DNA of 64,000 bases, from the NCBI GenBank assembly GCA_965204295.1, contig OZ241973.1, forward strand, positions 1,674,001-1,738,000, read 5' to 3'. Below, piece after piece: positions 54,558 to 62,506 of the stretch. A program made the position numbers and the translations under genes. Below the pieces are notes generated by a model, which saw only the letters and a list, made by a program, of their open reading frames with translations, was not told the origin of the DNA and made no database searches. Origin of the DNA: JAWKWH01 sp965204295. Lineage in GTDB: Bacteria > Pseudomonadota > Alphaproteobacteria > Rhizobiales > Rhizobiaceae. Every line of letters starts with the position of its first letter. Positions within the stretch are counted from its first letter, which is position 1.

Positions 54558-55520
54558 ATGGACCAGTTAGCACCCGGTGAGCGAAAATATTCGCCATACA
54601 GGTTCTTTGCCGCCGATCACTGGGCGAAATTCCGCGCCGATACGCCGTTGACATTGACCGAAAACGAGGTCAAGCGCCTGCGCTCGCTGAACGATCCCGT
54701 TGATCTGGAGGAAGTGCGGCGGATTTATCTGTCGCTGTCGCGATTGCTGTCGGCTCATGTCGAGGCGAGCCTGTTGTTGTTTCAGCAACGAAAGGAATTC
54801 CTGAATGTTGGCGACGCCGTAAAGACACCTTTCATCATCGGTGTCGCCGGCTCCGTGGCGGTCGGCAAGTCCACGACAGCGCGCGTCCTGAAGGAATTGC
54901 TTGCACGCTGGCCTTCCAGTCCGAAAGTGGATTTGGTGACCACCGACGGTTTTCTGCATCCCAATGCCGCATTGCGGGAACGCGGGTTGATGGAAAAGAA
55001 GGGATTTCCGGAAAGTTACGACGTAGGTCAACTGCTCCGGTTTCTGTCCGACATCAAATCCGGGCTGGGGAGCGTTCGAGCGCCGGTCTACTCGCATCTG
55101 ACCTATGATGTCGTCGAGGGCGAATACACCGCCATCGACCGACCGGATATCCTGGTCTTCGAGGGAATCAACGTGTTGCAGACGCGCGATCTGCCCGAAG
55201 ACGGCGCCGCTGTTCCCGTGGTCTCAGATTTTTTCGATTTTTCAATCTATATTGATGCCGACGAGATGCTGATTCATAAATGGTACGTCGACCGTTTCAT
55301 GCGTCTGCGCGAGACCGCGTTTCGCAATCCGGATTCATTCTTTCATCGCTATTCGCAGTTGACCGATGACGCCGCGCTGGCGATCGCCGAAGGTCTGTGG
55401 GCGAATATCAACCTGAAGAACCTGCGTGAAAATATTTTGCCCACGCGTCCGCGTGCGGACCTCATCCTGCACAAGGGTACGAACCACCTCGTTCAGGAGG
55501 TTGCGCTTCGGAAACTATGA
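54558..55520 (+). CDS. coaA: Type I pantothenate kinase
   Basis: 320 residues. The Walker A is GVAGSVAVGKSTTARVL, and TTDGFLHPNAAL and EGINVLQ are the pantothenate-site segments. The protein ends LVQEVALRKL, as usual. It phosphorylates pantothenate, the first and regulated step of CoA synthesis. It is the last gene of the his cluster, as in other Rhizobiales. Confidence 0.95.
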   Translation: MDQLAPGERKYSPYRFFAADHWAKFRADTPLTLTENEVKRLRSLNDPVDLEEVRRIYLSLSRLLSAHVEASLLLFQQRKEFLNVGDAVKTPFIIGVAGSVAVGKSTTARVLKELLARWPSSPKVDLVTTDGFLHPNAALRERGLMEKKGFPESYDVGQLLRFLSDIKSGLGSVRAPVYSHLTYDVVEGEYTAIDRPDILVFEGINVLQTRDLPEDGAAVPVVSDFFDFSIYIDADEMLIHKWYVDRFMRLRETAFRNPDSFFHRYSQLTDDAALAIAEGLWANINLKNLRENILPTRPRADLILHKGTNHLVQEVALRKL

Positions 55521-55809
55521 TTGCCGCAGGCTTCGGATGCGATCGACCGCATAAACCGGAGCGACGTTTCGGCGGGCGCGCATCTGGCGGCATTTGCGAT
55601 AGCGACGAGGGTGTAACTGACAGGCGCTTCGACCGGCGACGGCCATCCGCTTACCCGGTCGGTTAATACCGCCGGGTGAGGGAATACCGCTCCGACCGAC
55701 TTTACAATCGTCGGGCGCGGAGCGCCGGCGGCCGATTTTTTGCGGAGTCGAAAGGACGTCGACGTACCGGCGGGATATCGGCTGATCGCGAAGGCGGGAA
55801 ACCAGGCGA
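55521..55809. other. Gap after coaA without recognisable gene
   Basis: A 147-codon minus frame (55493-55936) overlaps both neighbours and has no family features; a plus frame at 55676 is Arg-rich. Probably decayed or spacer sequence. No terminator with T-run was found. Confidence 0.35.
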
Positions 55810-56451
55810 CTATTTGCAGATCGCCTCGATTGATCCGAGCGCTTTCGTAACCCGCCTGAGCGTAAGGTTCAGCCGTCCGCCGCTTTTCAGCAGAGCCGAT
55901 GTCGCCGGGTAGATCCGGTCGACGCCATGAAAACAAAGACGCCCCTCACCTCCGAGGACGATAATATCGCCGCTCTTCACTTTGAATGATGTAGTCCGGC
56001 CGCCACGGGTGTTTTCGCCTACGCGAAACAGGCAGATGTCGCCGAGCGATACCGATACGACCGGCGCGTCCAGGTTTTCTTCGTCCCGGTCCTGATGCAG
56101 ACCCATCTTCGCCGTTTCCGAATAAAAATTGATCAGACAGGCCTCGGGCGGATGCGGGTAACCGGAAACCGCCTTCCATATATCCAGAATGCTGTCCGGC
56201 ATCGCTGGCCAGGGATTGCCGGTTACCGGGTGGGCGGCCTGGTAACGGTAGCCGTGCGCCTTGTCGGTGACCCAGCCGAGTGACCCGCAATTGCTCATGC
56301 GCACGCTCATCGGCTTGCCGGTCCGCGGCATGGCGGGCGTGAACAGCGGCGCCCGCCCGATGATCGCGCGGATATCCTCGACCAACGCGGACTGCGCATT
56401 GCCATCGAGATAACCGGGAATGTGGCGGACGCCCTTCGGCAGCACTTGCAT
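55810..56451 (-). CDS. alkB: AlkB-type 2-oxoglutarate/Fe(II) dioxygenase
   Basis: 213 residues. The iron ligands are His and Asp in GLHQDRDEEN and the distal His in LCFHGVDRIYP; the 2-oxoglutarate Arg is in RLNLTLRRV. NFYSETAKMGLHQD is the AlkB signature. It demethylates 1-methyladenine and 3-methylcytosine in DNA. The gene stands alone between coaA and a decayed stretch. Confidence 0.92.
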   Translation of the reverse strand: MQVLPKGVRHIPGYLDGNAQSALVEDIRAIIGRAPLFTPAMPRTGKPMSVRMSNCGSLGWVTDKAHGYRYQAAHPVTGNPWPAMPDSILDIWKAVSGYPHPPEACLINFYSETAKMGLHQDRDEENLDAPVVSVSLGDICLFRVGENTRGGRTTSFKVKSGDIIVLGGEGRLCFHGVDRIYPATSALLKSGGRLNLTLRRVTKALGSIEAICK

Positions 56452-56627
56452 GGGCTGTTTTTAGCCGGTTTACTTAATCAGCCAACAGGCGGAACGAAAA
56501 AACTGAAAACGGAGTGGAAATCATTGGGATGTTTGATCCCGGATTTTGATGATGCGGTTTTTTCTCCCGAATGGAAGGGGCGCTATGGAACAGGTACGAC
56601 ACAGCGGCCCTACGATGACGCCCGCGG

Positions 56628-56744
56628 TCAGCGCGGCGGATCGTGTGAAACAAGCCCTTTGTTGAGTGCTTCCGCTTCCGGAGACTCGTCATCGCCGGCA
56701 CCGAGTTTCTTGCCTGCGGATTTAACGAAATCGAATACGCCCGT
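56628..56744 (-). pseudogene. Remnant of a LysM/BON (Kbp/YgaU-like) gene
   Basis: Minus-strand codons GVFDFVKSAGKKLGAGDDES...PEAEALNK match the N-terminus of rhizobial LysM/BON proteins, which I recall as MGIFDFIK(N/S)AGKKLGIGDD. The start codon reads ACG instead of ATG (56742-56744), though a GGGAGAGG ribosome site remains upstream. A TGA at 56628-56630 ends it after about 38 codons. The BON and LysM domains are missing; 56461-56627 holds no trace of them. Confidence 0.6.
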
Positions 56745-56840
56745 AATGAAAACCTCTCCCTGTCATCGGCGAAAATCAGGAAAATCAGATTGGCATGGAA
56801 CCGGGCGAAACGGAAGCCGCGATGCAACCGATTTCCGGCC

Positions 56841-57275
56841 CTATTCTTCCCTCACCCGTCCGCGTAGCTTCTTGGTCCGCGATCTGCCGGCCTTCGCTTT
56901 CAATCGCCGTTCGATCGCTCCCTTTGACGGGTTTGTCTTTTTTCGCGGCTGTGGGAGTGGCGCGGCCGCCTTGGCGATGAGTTTCGCCAGCCGGTCGCGA
57001 GCGTCAGTCCGGTTGCGTTCCTGGGTGCGGAAGCGATCCGCCTCAATGACGATGACGCCGGCTTGCGTGGCGCGTCGTCCTGCCAGCGAGACGACGCGCA
57101 TTCGAATCCGTTCTGGAAGCGATGGCGAATTTGCGGCATTGAAGCGCAATTGAACGGCAGTGGCGACTTTGTTGACATTCTGTCCACCGGGCCCGGACGA
57201 GCGGATGAAACGCTCCTCCAGTTCATCTCCGGGAATGGAGACTGTATCGGAAACAATGATCGGCTCGCCGGTCAT
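56841..57275 (-). CDS. arfB: Alternative ribosome-rescue factor ArfB (peptidyl-tRNA hydrolase domain)
   Basis: 144 residues. The GGQ catalytic motif is in SSGPGGQNVNKV, followed by the typical basic C-terminal tail (KTNPSKGAIERRLKAKAGRSRTKK) that enters the mRNA channel. It frees stalled ribosomes by hydrolysing peptidyl-tRNA. The start at 57275 gives the normal length. Confidence 0.93.
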   Translation of the reverse strand: MTGEPIIVSDTVSIPGDELEERFIRSSGPGGQNVNKVATAVQLRFNAANSPSLPERIRMRVVSLAGRRATQAGVIVIEADRFRTQERNRTDARDRLAKLIAKAAAPLPQPRKKTNPSKGAIERRLKAKAGRSRTKKLRGRVREE

Positions 57276-57355
57276 GGCATGGTTGATAGACGCTATCGCG
57301 CGAAAAACAAAAGATGCTGCCTAAAGGCCGCGCCGGTTCAAAAAACGCGATATAT

Positions 57356-58593
57356 CTACTCCGCCGCGATCCGCACCGCCGGCGCCGCGTTCAACACCGA
57401 GGCGTTGACATGACTTTCGAACCTGACGAAGTTGTCGATGAACGTTCCGACCAGCTTTTCGGCCTGGCGGTCATAGGCTTGTTTGTCCGCCCATGTGGAG
57501 CGCGGGTCGAGGATCGACGCCCCTACGCCGGTTACGCTGACAGGGACTTCGAACCCAAAATTGGCATCGGTGCGGAACGAACTATCGATCAGCGATCCGT
57601 CAAGCGCCGCCGCCAGGAGCGCACGCGTGGCCCTGATCGGCATCCGCTCGCCGACGCCATGGGCGCCGCCTGTCCACCCGGTGCTGACCAGCCAGCAATT
57701 GACATTGTGCCGGGCGATCAGGTCGCGCAGCAAATTGCCGTATTCCGATGGATGGCGTGGCATGAACGGCGCACCGAAACAGGTGGAAAAGGTTGCTTCC
57801 GGCTCGGTGACGCCCCTTGTTCATCATCGCCGATCAGCGTGCGGGCCGGATCCGCCGACAGCGTGGTCTTGCCAGTTCCCGAAAGGCCAAAGAAAATTGC
57901 CGCATCGCCATCATTGCCGACATTGGCGGAACAGTGCATTGGCATCACGCCGCGCTCGGGCAGCAGGTAGTTGAGGACGGTAAAGACCGATTTCTTGATC
58001 TCACCGGCATAGGACGTGCCGCCGATCAGCACGATGCGCCGCGTCAGATCGACGGCGATGACGGTCTCGGTACGGCAACCGTGGCGCTACGGACCGGCGC
58101 GGAAGGATGGCAGATCGATGACGGTCATGTCCGGCACAAAGGAAATCAGCGCTTCACGCTTTGGCTGGATCAGCAGATTGCGAATGAAATGCGAGTGCCA
58201 GGCATATTCGGTCACCACGCGGACAGGCAGCGTATTGTTTTCATCCGCGCCGCCCATCAGGTCCTGAACGAACAGGTCGCGGTCCGCTGAATACGCGATG
58301 AAATCGGTATGAAGCGCATCGAAATGGTCCGGGCTCAACGCTTTGTTGTTGTTCCACCACACCCGGAGTCGGGTTTCGGCGTCGCGGACAATGAATTTGT
58401 CCTTCGCGGACCTTCCGGTGTGCTGTCCGATGCGGGCAACGAGTGCACCGTGAGCGGTGATCTTCGTTTCACCGCGGCGGATCGCTTCCTCGTAAAGTTC
58501 CGGTTCAAGCAGATTGTAGAAGACATTCGCCGGACTTTTAAGTCCGGCGGTTTCGATGCCTTGCTCGGGATTGCGAATACCGCTTTCGGTCAT
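57356..58593 (-). pseudogene. pckA: Phosphoenolpyruvate carboxykinase (ATP), disrupted
   Basis: The N-terminal part from ATG 58593 (TGRSAKDKFIVRD, FIRNLLIQPKREAL) reads to a TAG at 58087-58089 within FRAGP*RHGCRTE. The same frame then continues through IVLIGGTSYAGEIKKSVF and the P-loop FFGLSGTGKTTLSADP to LIGDDEQ. There it joins, in another frame, to the distal GVTEPEATFSTCFGAPFMPRHP and runs to the normal C-terminus at 57356. The remaining 1238 bases equal about 412 codons against about 536 in relatives, so roughly 120 residues after the kinase-2 motif are lost. The gene cannot give active PEPCK. It sits divergent from chvI, its usual Rhizobiales place. Confidence 0.88.
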
Positions 58594-58706
58594 GTATGGC
58601 GCTCCGTGGTGACCCGCGCCAAAAAATGCTTACGTAGAGGTTCCGGCGCACTTTGTCCACCGGACGTCGGTACTAAAACAGATTAGTTGTTTAAATTCAA
58701 ATCATT

Positions 58707-58714
58707 AATCGATT
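58707..58714. promoter_or_regulatory. AATCGATT-centred near-palindrome upstream of pckA
   Basis: In the AT-rich pckA-chvI intergenic region, TTAATCGATTTAA has a perfect AATCGATT core with a central CG, the shape of a LacI-family site. PckR, a LacI-type regulator, controls pckA in Sinorhizobium. Its exact site is not known to me, so this is only a candidate. The intergenic region (58594-58948) otherwise holds the chvI promoter. Confidence 0.35.
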
Positions 58715-58948
58715 TAAAAATTTTCAAAGCCGGTTAAATCGTTTGAAACATGTTAATGATCCGGTGGTTATTCCTCTCGGGAAAATTTATTTCCAGTGGA
58801 AATCGAGTTCTGCAACACCAGATAACCGGTACGGTGCGAGCCAGGCGGCGCTTGCCTGTGCCGCAATTTGTACTCAATTTGTCCGTCACTGGCTCTTTAT
58901 CTCTAGCAACCCGGGAGGGGATGCCCGTTGACGGGGGAGGAATTTGAC

Positions 58949-59650
58949 ATGGCGACAATTGCGCTTGTTGATGACGACCGCAATATCCTGACTTCAGTTT
59001 CCATCGCTCTTGAGTCTGAAAGCTATCGTGTACAGACGTACACCGACGGTGCTTCCGCCCTGGAAGGGTTGCAGACCCACCCTCCGGACCTTGCGATATT
59101 CGATATCAAGATGCCGCGTATGGATGGCAGGGAATTGCTGCGCAGGCTTCGCGAGAAAAGCAATCTCCCGGTCATATTTCTGACGTCCAGGGACGACGAG
59201 ATCGACGAATTGGTCGGCTTAAAGCTGGGTGCGGATGATTTCATCAAAAAGCCGTTCTCGCTGCCTGTCCTTGTCGAACGCGTCAGAGCCGTGCTTCGCC
59301 GTTTCACCGCCCGCGAGGCTGGTCCGGAGAGCCATGACCAGAAGCAGAAATCGCTGGAGCGTGGACAGTTGGCGATGGATCGGGAACGGCACGCCTGTAC
59401 CTGGAAGAACGAGCCGGTGACGTTAACCGTGACCGAATTTCTGATCCTGCATTCTCTTGCACGCCGCCCCGGTGTGGTAAAAAGCCGTGACGCGCTGATG
59501 GATTCAGCCTATGACGAACGGGTCTATGTCGATGACCGCACGATCGACAGCCATATCAAGCGGCTGCGCAAGAAGTTCAGGACGGTCGACAAAGACTTTG
59601 ACATGATCGAAACGCTTTACGGTGTTGGCTATCGTTTCCGTGAAGCGTGA
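58949..59650 (+). CDS. chvI: Response regulator ChvI
   Basis: 233 residues from ATG 58949 (MATIALVDDDRNILTSV); the in-frame ATG at 58928 adds a non-conserved leader. The receiver domain has acidic DDD, phospho-Asp in IFDIKMPRMDG and Lys in FIKKPFS. The C-terminal winged helix is OmpR-type (DDRTIDSHIKRLRKKF). With ChvG it controls envelope, acid and host-entry genes in Rhizobiales. Confidence 0.93.
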   Translation: MATIALVDDDRNILTSVSIALESESYRVQTYTDGASALEGLQTHPPDLAIFDIKMPRMDGRELLRRLREKSNLPVIFLTSRDDEIDELVGLKLGADDFIKKPFSLPVLVERVRAVLRRFTAREAGPESHDQKQKSLERGQLAMDRERHACTWKNEPVTLTVTEFLILHSLARRPGVVKSRDALMDSAYDERVYVDDRTIDSHIKRLRKKFRTVDKDFDMIETLYGVGYRFREA

Positions 59651-59687
59651 TCGATTTTGAATACGCTTCGAGGGGTGGTCGATCGGC

Positions 59688-61466
59688 ATGCTGGCGAGAA
59701 ACGAACCGCCCAGGCAATCGGGTGACAAAACGAAGAAGGAGAGAAAGTCACCGCTCGGCGCGGTGGCCTCGCCGTTTCGCCGCCTGCTCGGCCATTACGT
59801 CTTTTCGAGCCTGACACGCCGGATATTGTTCCTCAACCTGGCGGCGCTGGCCGTGCTTGTCTCCGGTATCCTTTATCTCAACCAGTTTCGTGACGGTTTG
59901 ATTGACGCTCGTGTCGAAAGCCTGATGACCCAAGGCGAGATTATCGCAGGGGCGATTGCGGCGTCAGCGACCGTTCAGACCGATTCACTGACCATCGATC
60001 CGGAAAAACTGCTTGAACTTCAGGCGGGTGAGAGCATCGCGCCCGGATCCGACCAGTTGGAAAATCTCGATTTTCCCATAAATCCGGAGCGAGTCGCACC
60101 TGTCCTGCGGCGGTTGATATCGCCGACGCGGACGCGCGCGCGCATTTATGACCGGGACGCCAGCCTGCTGCTCGATTCCCGCCACCTCTACTCAGGTGGC
60201 CAGATTTTGCGTTATAACCTCCCGCACGTGGAGGAGGATGAACCGGGAGCGTTCGATCACTTGGTAAATTGGACGTCAGGTCTGTTCCGTCGCACCGACC
60301 TGCCGCTTTACAGAGAGCAGCCCGGTGGGAACGGCGGCGTCTTTCCCGAGGTGATGAAGGCGCTTACCGGCAGTCCCGGCACCATTGTGCGCATCAGCGA
60401 GCACGGCGAGATGATTGTCTCGGTCGCGGTGCCGGTTCAAAGGTTCCGCGCGGTACTTGGTGTGCTGATGCTGTCAACCCAGGGCGGCGACATTAACAAG
60501 ATTGTCGCCGCGGAGCGGCGGGCGATCATCCGTGTCTTCGGCGTCGCCGCCCTGGTTACCGCCATTCTATCCTTGCTGCTGGCGTCAACCATCGCCAAAC
60601 CTCTGCGCCGCCTGTCAGCTGCGGCCATTCGGGTGCGCCGCGGTATCAAAATTCGCGAGGAGATACCGGATTTCTCCGACCGGCAGGACGAGATCGGCAA
60701 TCTGTCGGTCGCGCTACGCGACATGACCAATGCGCTTTACGCCCGCATCGAAGCGATCGAGAGCTTTGCGGCCGATGTCAGCCATGAACTCAAAAATCCA
60801 CTGACATCCTTGCGCAGCGCCGTCGAGACCTTGCCGCGGGTCCAGAATCCCGATTCCCAGGCCAGGCTTCTGAAGGTCATCGAGCACGACGTCCGCCGGC
60901 TGGACCGATTGATCTCCGATATCTCCGATGCGTCGCGGCTCGATGCGGAACTTGCCCGCGAAGACGCGGGTCGTGTCGATATGGCGGCGTTTCTGCGCGA
61001 CGTTGTTTCGGTTTGCCGTCAGATCGGCAGCAGAAGCAAACCGGTCGACATCGTCCTGAAGGTTGAAGATTCCGAGCAAGATGCGAAAAAATTCGTTGTC
61101 TCGGGGCGTGAATTGCGCCTCAGTCAGGTGGTGACGAACCTGATCGAAAATGCCCGTTCATTTGTTCCTGAACATGGCGGTCGGGTTACTGTCACGCTAT
61201 CGCGCACCTCGCGCCACGTAATATTCGCGGTCGAGGACAACGGTCCTGGAATCCGGGCGGAAAACATCGATCGGATATTCGAGCGTTTCTATACTGACCG
61301 GTCGGGGGTGGACGCTTTCGGGCAAAACTCCGGCCTTGGCCTGTCGATCAGCCGTCAGATTGTGGAGGCCCACGGCGGATCGTTGCGCGCCGAAAACATC
61401 GGCGGCGGCAAACCGGGCGCCATTCGCGGCGCGCGATTTACGGTCATCCTCCCCGCCGAAAAATAG
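59688..61466 (+). CDS. chvG: Sensor histidine kinase ChvG
   Basis: 592 residues. Two membrane segments (LFLNLAALAVLVSGILYL and IRVFGVAALVTAILSLLLAS) flank a periplasmic sensor domain; a HAMP region follows. The phospho-His is in SHELKNPLTSLRS. ATP-binding boxes are VTNLIENARS, VEDNGPGI and GLGLSISRQIV. It phosphorylates ChvI, and in Rhizobiales its signalling is restrained by ExoR. It starts 37 bases after chvI. Confidence 0.93.
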   Translation: MLARNEPPRQSGDKTKKERKSPLGAVASPFRRLLGHYVFSSLTRRILFLNLAALAVLVSGILYLNQFRDGLIDARVESLMTQGEIIAGAIAASATVQTDSLTIDPEKLLELQAGESIAPGSDQLENLDFPINPERVAPVLRRLISPTRTRARIYDRDASLLLDSRHLYSGGQILRYNLPHVEEDEPGAFDHLVNWTSGLFRRTDLPLYREQPGGNGGVFPEVMKALTGSPGTIVRISEHGEMIVSVAVPVQRFRAVLGVLMLSTQGGDINKIVAAERRAIIRVFGVAALVTAILSLLLASTIAKPLRRLSAAAIRVRRGIKIREEIPDFSDRQDEIGNLSVALRDMTNALYARIEAIESFAADVSHELKNPLTSLRSAVETLPRVQNPDSQARLLKVIEHDVRRLDRLISDISDASRLDAELAREDAGRVDMAAFLRDVVSVCRQIGSRSKPVDIVLKVEDSEQDAKKFVVSGRELRLSQVVTNLIENARSFVPEHGGRVTVTLSRTSRHVIFAVEDNGPGIRAENIDRIFERFYTDRSGVDAFGQNSGLGLSISRQIVEAHGGSLRAENIGGGKPGAIRGARFTVILPAEK

Positions 61467-61526
61467 ATCGCATCGACCGGTAGCGCGGTATTGGCGCGGT
61501 TTGGCGGCACCTTCCCCCTGAATTTT

Positions 61527-61555
61527 TGTTTTTTATGGAAATGATGACCATATAG
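61527..61555 (+). promoter_or_regulatory. Candidate promoter for the EIIA-Man/HPr genes
   Basis: TTGTTT (61527-61532) and CATATA (61550-61555) are separated by 17 bases, a sigma70-like arrangement about 100 bases before the EIIA gene. It lies where hprK would be expected, so the PTS genes may have gained a promoter of their own after its loss. Weak prediction. Confidence 0.3.
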
Positions 61556-61655
61556 GCGAATATGGGCTTGTCATTGCCGCCTTCACTGACAAGAGTGCGT
61601 ATTTGCTTGGTAAACGGGGCGGTTTGGTCGGCGACAATACGGGAGCGAATGGCGA

Positions 61656-62057
61656 ATGATTGGACTCGTGCTCGTCACGCACGGACGTTTGGCGGAGGAA
61701 TTCCGCCATGCATGTGAGCATGTTGTCGGACCGCAAGAGAATTTCGAGACGGTATCGATCGGTTCCGAAGATGACATGGAACAACGTCGCAGTGACATCG
61801 TCGCGGCGGTGTCGCGAGCCGATACTGGTTCGGGCGTCATTATCCTGACCGACATGTTCGGCGGCACCCCGTCCAATCTGGCGATATCAGTGATGGAATC
61901 GGGTAAGATCGAGGTCATTGCCGGGGTCAACCTTCCCATGCTCATCAAGCTGTCGAGCAGCCGCATGGCTAATGACATGAAGACCGCGCTTGAGGAAGCG
62001 CAGACCGCGGGCAAGAAATACATCAATGTCGCCAGCCAAGTGCTTGTTGGAAAATGA
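61656..62057 (+). CDS. manX: PTS EIIA component, mannose (ManX) family
   Basis: 133-residue EIIA-Man domain. The phospho-accepting His is in VLVTHGRLAEEF near residue 9. IILTDMFGGTPSNLAI is the family signature. In alphaproteobacteria it belongs to an incomplete PTS without sugar permease and is regulatory (carbon/nitrogen signalling). Its stop overlaps the HPr start by four bases. Confidence 0.93.
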   Translation: MIGLVLVTHGRLAEEFRHACEHVVGPQENFETVSIGSEDDMEQRRSDIVAAVSRADTGSGVIILTDMFGGTPSNLAISVMESGKIEVIAGVNLPMLIKLSSSRMANDMKTALEEAQTAGKKYINVASQVLVGK

Positions 62058-62344
62058 ATGCCGAAACCGGGCCTGTTGCCGTTCGTGAGTTTTCGATCAT
62101 CAACAAGAAGGGTCTGCACGCCCGCGCTTCGGCGAAATTTGTCGAGACGGTCAACCGCTTCAATGCCGAAGTTCTGGTTCGCAAGGACGGCATAACGGTG
62201 GATGGCGGATCCATTCTTGACCTGATGATGCTGGCGGCGAGCCTCGGTTGTTCGATTGTCGTGGAAGCGCGAGGCGGCGATGCCGGCGATGTCATGGCCG
62301 CACTGGATGTTTTGGTGTCCGAACGGTTCGGCGAAGATAGTTGA
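62054..62344 (+). CDS. ptsH: Phosphocarrier protein HPr
   Basis: 96 residues. The active-site His22 is in NKKGLHARASAKF. The regulatory Ser position is kept as Ser53 in VDGGSILDLMMLAASLG, the residue phosphorylated by HprK in relatives. That kinase gene is absent from its normal position upstream of the EIIA gene. It transfers phosphate from EI-Ntr/PtsP-type enzymes to EIIA. Confidence 0.94.
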   Translation: MNAETGPVAVREFSIINKKGLHARASAKFVETVNRFNAEVLVRKDGITVDGGSILDLMMLAASLGCSIVVEARGGDAGDVMAALDVLVSERFGEDS

Positions 62345-62374
62345 GCGGTTCCAATATTCATCGCTCATGCACGA

Positions 62375-62390
62375 ATAAAGATTTCTTTAT
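62375..62390 (+). other. Small AT-rich hairpin between ptsH and ahcY
   Basis: ATAAAG (62375-62380), ATTT loop, CTTTAT (62385-62390): perfect 6-bp stem 30 bases after ptsH. No T-run follows, so termination is doubtful. Confidence 0.3.
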
Positions 62391-62506
62391 GTGTGATTGC
62401 CGCGCCCGGCGAATTCTGATAATCAGCCCGCCGCGCGGGCCGGTTTCCTGAATGGTCAATCGACAATGCCGTCGTGTTTCTCCTGCACTGGATGACTGGA
62501 CTAATC

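Noticed and set aside
55493..55936. 147-codon minus frame after coaA
   Set aside because: It overlaps coaA and alkB, has no recognisable features and an atypical composition.
62345..62506. SAH riboswitch upstream of ahcY
   Set aside because: The leader has a short AT hairpin and GC-rich stretches but I could not match the known SAH or SAM-II cores.
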